Assembly: GCF_004168285.1 (NCBI RefSeq)
Contig: NZ_SEWF01000002.1
Location: 186,001-250,000, forward strand
DNA: 64,000 nucleotides
Direction: 5' to 3'
From: Emticicia agri
GTDB lineage: Bacteria > Bacteroidota > Bacteroidia > Cytophagales > Spirosomataceae
In this document: in pieces, positions 61,589-64,000 of the stretch
Layout of the letters: every line of letters starts with the position of its first letter
How positions within the stretch are numbered: position 1 is the first letter of the stretch
Made by a program: the position numbers and the translations under genes
The notes under the pieces: generated by a model
What the model saw: only the letters and a program-made list of their open reading frames with translations
Databases searched by the model: none
Told to the model about the DNA's origin: nothing

Positions 61589-62791
61589 ATGAGTAATAAA
61601 CCTCATAGAATCGCTATGTTAGGCACCGGACTAATAGGCTGGTTTTATACAAAATCTCTCCATGAACATCGTCGCCCTGACCGTGTACAGGTAGTCTATT
61701 CAAGAAGTGAAGAAAGAGGAAAAGCCTTTGCTGAAGAATGGAATATTCCGAAATATACAACCAGTATGGAAGAAGCCATTAAAGATAAAAGTGTGAATGT
61801 GGTAATTGTAGGCCTGCCTAACGACCTGCATCTGGAAGCTATCAAATTATGCTGCAAATACAAAAAGAGCGTGCTTTGTACCAAACCGTTGGCACGTACA
61901 GGAGCAGAGGCAAAAAAAATACTGGAAATGGTAGAAAAAGCAGGGATATTTCATGGATACCTTGAAGACCTCGCTTATACCCCTAAAACGCTTCATGCCT
62001 TGCAATCGGTTAAAAATGGGGTGATTGGTCGTGTAACCTGGGCAAGATCAAGAGAAGCACATCCCGGGCCTCATTCAAGCTGGTTCTGGGATTTAAAAAA
62101 AGCCGGAGGTGGTGCTATTGTTGACCTGGGTTGCCACTGTATAGAAATTGCCCGTAACTATATCGGCAAAGACATCAGACCTGTTGAGGTAATGTGTTGG
62201 GCGGCTACACAGGTAAAGCCTATTGAAGCAGAAGATAATGCCATTGCTTTAGTAAAGTATGCCAATGGAGCTGTAGCGCAATTTGAAGTAAGCTGGTCGT
62301 TCAGAGGAGGAATGGATTTAAGAGATGAGGTGGCAGGCACTGAAGGGGTAATAAGAACAGACCATTTTATGCGTACAGGGTTTGAAATGTTTACAGCAGC
62401 ACAGGAAGCAAGTTATGTAGCCGAAAAAGCTGAAAGTGCTTCCGGCTGGCTCTTCCCGGTCGGTGACGAAGTAAACTCTTTAGGCTATACCCATATGTTT
62501 ACAGATATGTTTGATAGCTTAGACAATGGCACCACACCAATGGAGAGCTTCTATGATGGCTACATTGTAAATGCCGTAATAGATGCATGTTATAAATCGG
62601 CTAAAACCAAGAAATGGGAGCCTGTAGTTATTAAGGACTGGAGAGGAAGAACCGATGTAACAGAACCCTCACCATTTGTAGATTATGATGCAGACCATTG
62701 GCATATTAAAGACGAATTCCTGCCTGATGGACGTAAAAAAGTGATTCTGAAAGAGAAAGTAACAGGGAATATCATTCAGCGGGTTTTGTAA
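61589..62791 (+). CDS. Gfo/Idh/MocA family oxidoreductase
   Basis: 400 residues from ATG 61589 ([20 protein letters not shown]). A longer frame to 61475 overlaps the preceding terminator and is unlikely. N-terminal NAD(P)-binding Rossmann fold [20 protein letters not shown] and [14 protein letters not shown] (the EKP-like motif, here TKP); a C-terminal GFO_IDH_MocA domain with [21 protein letters not shown]. These enzymes oxidise or reduce sugars, inositols or related polyols. Substrate is unknown, and no sugar transporter is adjacent. Confidence 0.93.
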   Translation: MSNKPHRIAMLGTGLIGWFYTKSLHEHRRPDRVQVVYSRSEERGKAFAEEWNIPKYTTSMEEAIKDKSVNVVIVGLPNDLHLEAIKLCCKYKKSVLCTKPLARTGAEAKKILEMVEKAGIFHGYLEDLAYTPKTLHALQSVKNGVIGRVTWARSREAHPGPHSSWFWDLKKAGGGAIVDLGCHCIEIARNYIGKDIRPVEVMCWAATQVKPIEAEDNAIALVKYANGAVAQFEVSWSFRGGMDLRDEVAGTEGVIRTDHFMRTGFEMFTAAQEASYVAEKAESASGWLFPVGDEVNSLGYTHMFTDMFDSLDNGTTPMESFYDGYIVNAVIDACYKSAKTKKWEPVVIKDWRGRTDVTEPSPFVDYDADHWHIKDEFLPDGRKKVILKEKVTGNIIQRVL

Positions 62792-62792
62792 T

Positions 62793-62825
62793 AAAAAAGG
62801 TGTGGGAGTTTCCCACACCTTTTTT
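62793..62825. terminator. Bidirectional terminator
   Basis: A perfect 15-bp stem, AAAAAAGGTGTGGGA with TCCCACACCTTTTTT around a 3-nt loop, serves both converging genes; it overlaps the first two bases of the nuclease stop codon. Confidence 0.92.
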
Positions 62826-63864
62826 ATTGTACCCTTGTCCAGGCCTCCCAGTCGCTTTCGGCTTCTAATTTATTTTCAATCGTATCAGGCAGTTTAGCAA
62901 AGAAATCTAAGCCCGTAATACGTTCTACTTCATCAACCGATACTACATAATTGTTCATTCTTTTGCCGAATAAGCCCTCATTGGGCAATAAAAATGCAAT
63001 GACACGTGCCTTTTTCGGATTGTTAGCCTGATAATACAACACAATCTTGTAATAAGATTTAGGAACTGCTACCTCATTATATTTCCCGATAGTTTTCATG
63101 CCTTTTGTTAAAACCGGGCCTGTTACCACATACAATTCTTCGTCGCGAACTGCCCAGCCTCTGATACGACTTTCGATGTTTTCCCAGATTCCTCTGTTGA
63201 AATCAGGTACTTGCGGACATATATTACTCATAAAAAAGGTTTCATTCATTAAATCCTGGCAGCATTTAAAATCTCCTGCCGGAACCATGTGTCCACGGTC
63301 GTAGCCCGAATTGCTGTAGTCAGTCGATAGGGCAGAATTACCTTCAACTTTTTTATCCGGTATAAACTGGTTATCGCCCCGGTTGGCGTATCCTTTGGTA
63401 AATTCACCTCTTAGTTTGTGTACTACCCACGAAGGTACTTCATATTTCTCTTCATAGCGAAGCGTATAGTTTTTGTGCTTTATAATTTCGTCAGTTTTAT
63501 TAATGGCGGGCAGGGCAAAATCAGCAATTTCGTGGTCGCCCAAAGCTGTTTCCTCCTGCTCGTCTTTGCCCAATACTTTTTCTTTAAATTTATCAAACAG
63601 AGAACCCTCTTCTTCCTTGGTACTTCCTTCGGTTTTTTTCTTGTTTGAAGCCGTAGATTCGTTATCATCTTTGGTAGCAGTGGCTTCATTATCAGGCTCA
63701 GGCGCCTTGTAAGGGTTATCCTTTTTGGTGTCAGAATCTTTTGTTTTAAAAACGCCCGATACAGTCTCCCATAATTTGCTGATAGGACCGGGCTTGTCTT
63801 TGTAGTAAAGAAAATAACCAACAGCGAAAAATATCAGAATGAGAATAATACGATTGGATTTCAT
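62824..63864 (-). CDS. DNA/RNA non-specific endonuclease (NucA type), membrane-anchored
   Basis: 346 residues. One N-terminal membrane helix (~5-20), then a ~100-residue low-complexity Lys/Glu/Asp/Thr linker (~40-110), then the nuclease domain. The active-site motif D189-R-G-H192-M-V-P-A-G-D carries the general base His, and N223-R-G-I-W-E-N-I-E holds the Mg-binding Asn. It cleaves DNA and RNA without sequence preference. Orientation would put the enzyme outside the inner membrane, as a periplasmic or surface nuclease for nucleic acid uptake or defence. Confidence 0.93.
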   Translation of the reverse strand: MKSNRIILILIFFAVGYFLYYKDKPGPISKLWETVSGVFKTKDSDTKKDNPYKAPEPDNEATATKDDNESTASNKKKTEGSTKEEEGSLFDKFKEKVLGKDEQEETALGDHEIADFALPAINKTDEIIKHKNYTLRYEEKYEVPSWVVHKLRGEFTKGYANRGDNQFIPDKKVEGNSALSTDYSNSGYDRGHMVPAGDFKCCQDLMNETFFMSNICPQVPDFNRGIWENIESRIRGWAVRDEELYVVTGPVLTKGMKTIGKYNEVAVPKSYYKIVLYYQANNPKKARVIAFLLPNEGLFGKRMNNYVVSVDEVERITGLDFFAKLPDTIENKLEAESDWEAWTRVQ

Positions 63865-64000
63865 CTAAAAGCTAAGGTGTTTAATATTATTGCAATTTTA
63901 CAACAAAACGAAGAAGTATGCCATTTCTGCACGGGTTTTGTTTAAAAGTATTTTTAAAGAGAATTTTAAGATTTTATGAAAGAATTGTAAAAAATACACT

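Noticed and set aside
1-64000. Intact transposase, integrase, prophage or classical defence island
   Set aside because: No such gene was recognised on either strand; mobile traces are limited to short repeats and pseudogene fragments.

Overview
This 64 kb window looks like a chromosomal piece of a Bacteroidota bacterium, most likely from the order Cytophagales. The reasons are a SusC/SusD pair, CarboxypepD_reg-like and 3-coathanger-stack domains, PadR plus 'prefix-domain' FtsX permeases, a LytTR response regulator, an alternative complex III (Act) operon, A+T-rich spacers, and promoters that fit the Bacteroidota pattern TTTG - about 19 nt - TAnnTTTG rather than the E. coli pattern. No tRNA, rRNA, CRISPR array, prophage or intact insertion sequence was seen.

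Layout. 1-868: 5' part of fusA (minus strand). 1.3-11 kb: mixed accessory and housekeeping genes: a serine hydrolase, a CarboxypepD_reg-like protein, a MAO-like flavin amine oxidase, a TPR histidine kinase overlapping its LytTR response regulator, a DUF1152 protein, a NYN/OST-HTH protein with a small neighbour, and DUF6132. 11-17 kb: a PadR regulator with two tandem paralogous FtsX-type permeases separated by a repeat element. 17-19 kb: an esterase, an OsmC-like protein and a secreted orphan. 19.5-22.5 kb: a large secreted one-heme protein resembling the hydrazine-synthase alpha family. 23-28 kb: SusC/SusD. 28-44 kb: many single genes (SDR, serine hydrolase, methyltransferase, three GNATs, a reprolysin-like metalloprotease with six Ig-like repeats, DinB-like, a third FtsX permease, P-loop kinase, DUF4136, macro domain, ATC-hydrolase-like and UbiA-like proteins) mixed with a deletion pseudogene and several short repeats.

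44.4-61.4 kb is the core of the window: one long same-strand respiratory operon, actABCDEF - coxB - coxA - ctaA - ctaB - two subunit III genes - subunit IV - sco - DUF420 - a small CxxC membrane protein. Together these encode a quinol:cytochrome c oxidoreductase (alternative complex III), a heme-copper oxidase, the heme A pathway and a copper chaperone. After it come a Gfo/Idh/MocA oxidoreductase and a membrane-anchored NucA-type nuclease.

The less ordinary signals are: a REPIN-like inverted-pair element present at two FtsX permease genes, which supplies the tail of a neighbouring gene; a 39-bp terminator duplicated on both sides of the macro-domain gene; a perfect 34-bp palindrome at the promoter of an ATC-hydrolase-like gene; two copies of an operator-like dyad ahead of padR; a likely independent small RNA just upstream of the act operon; a TraB/GumN pseudogene made by internal deletion; and the HzsA-like multidomain cytochrome.
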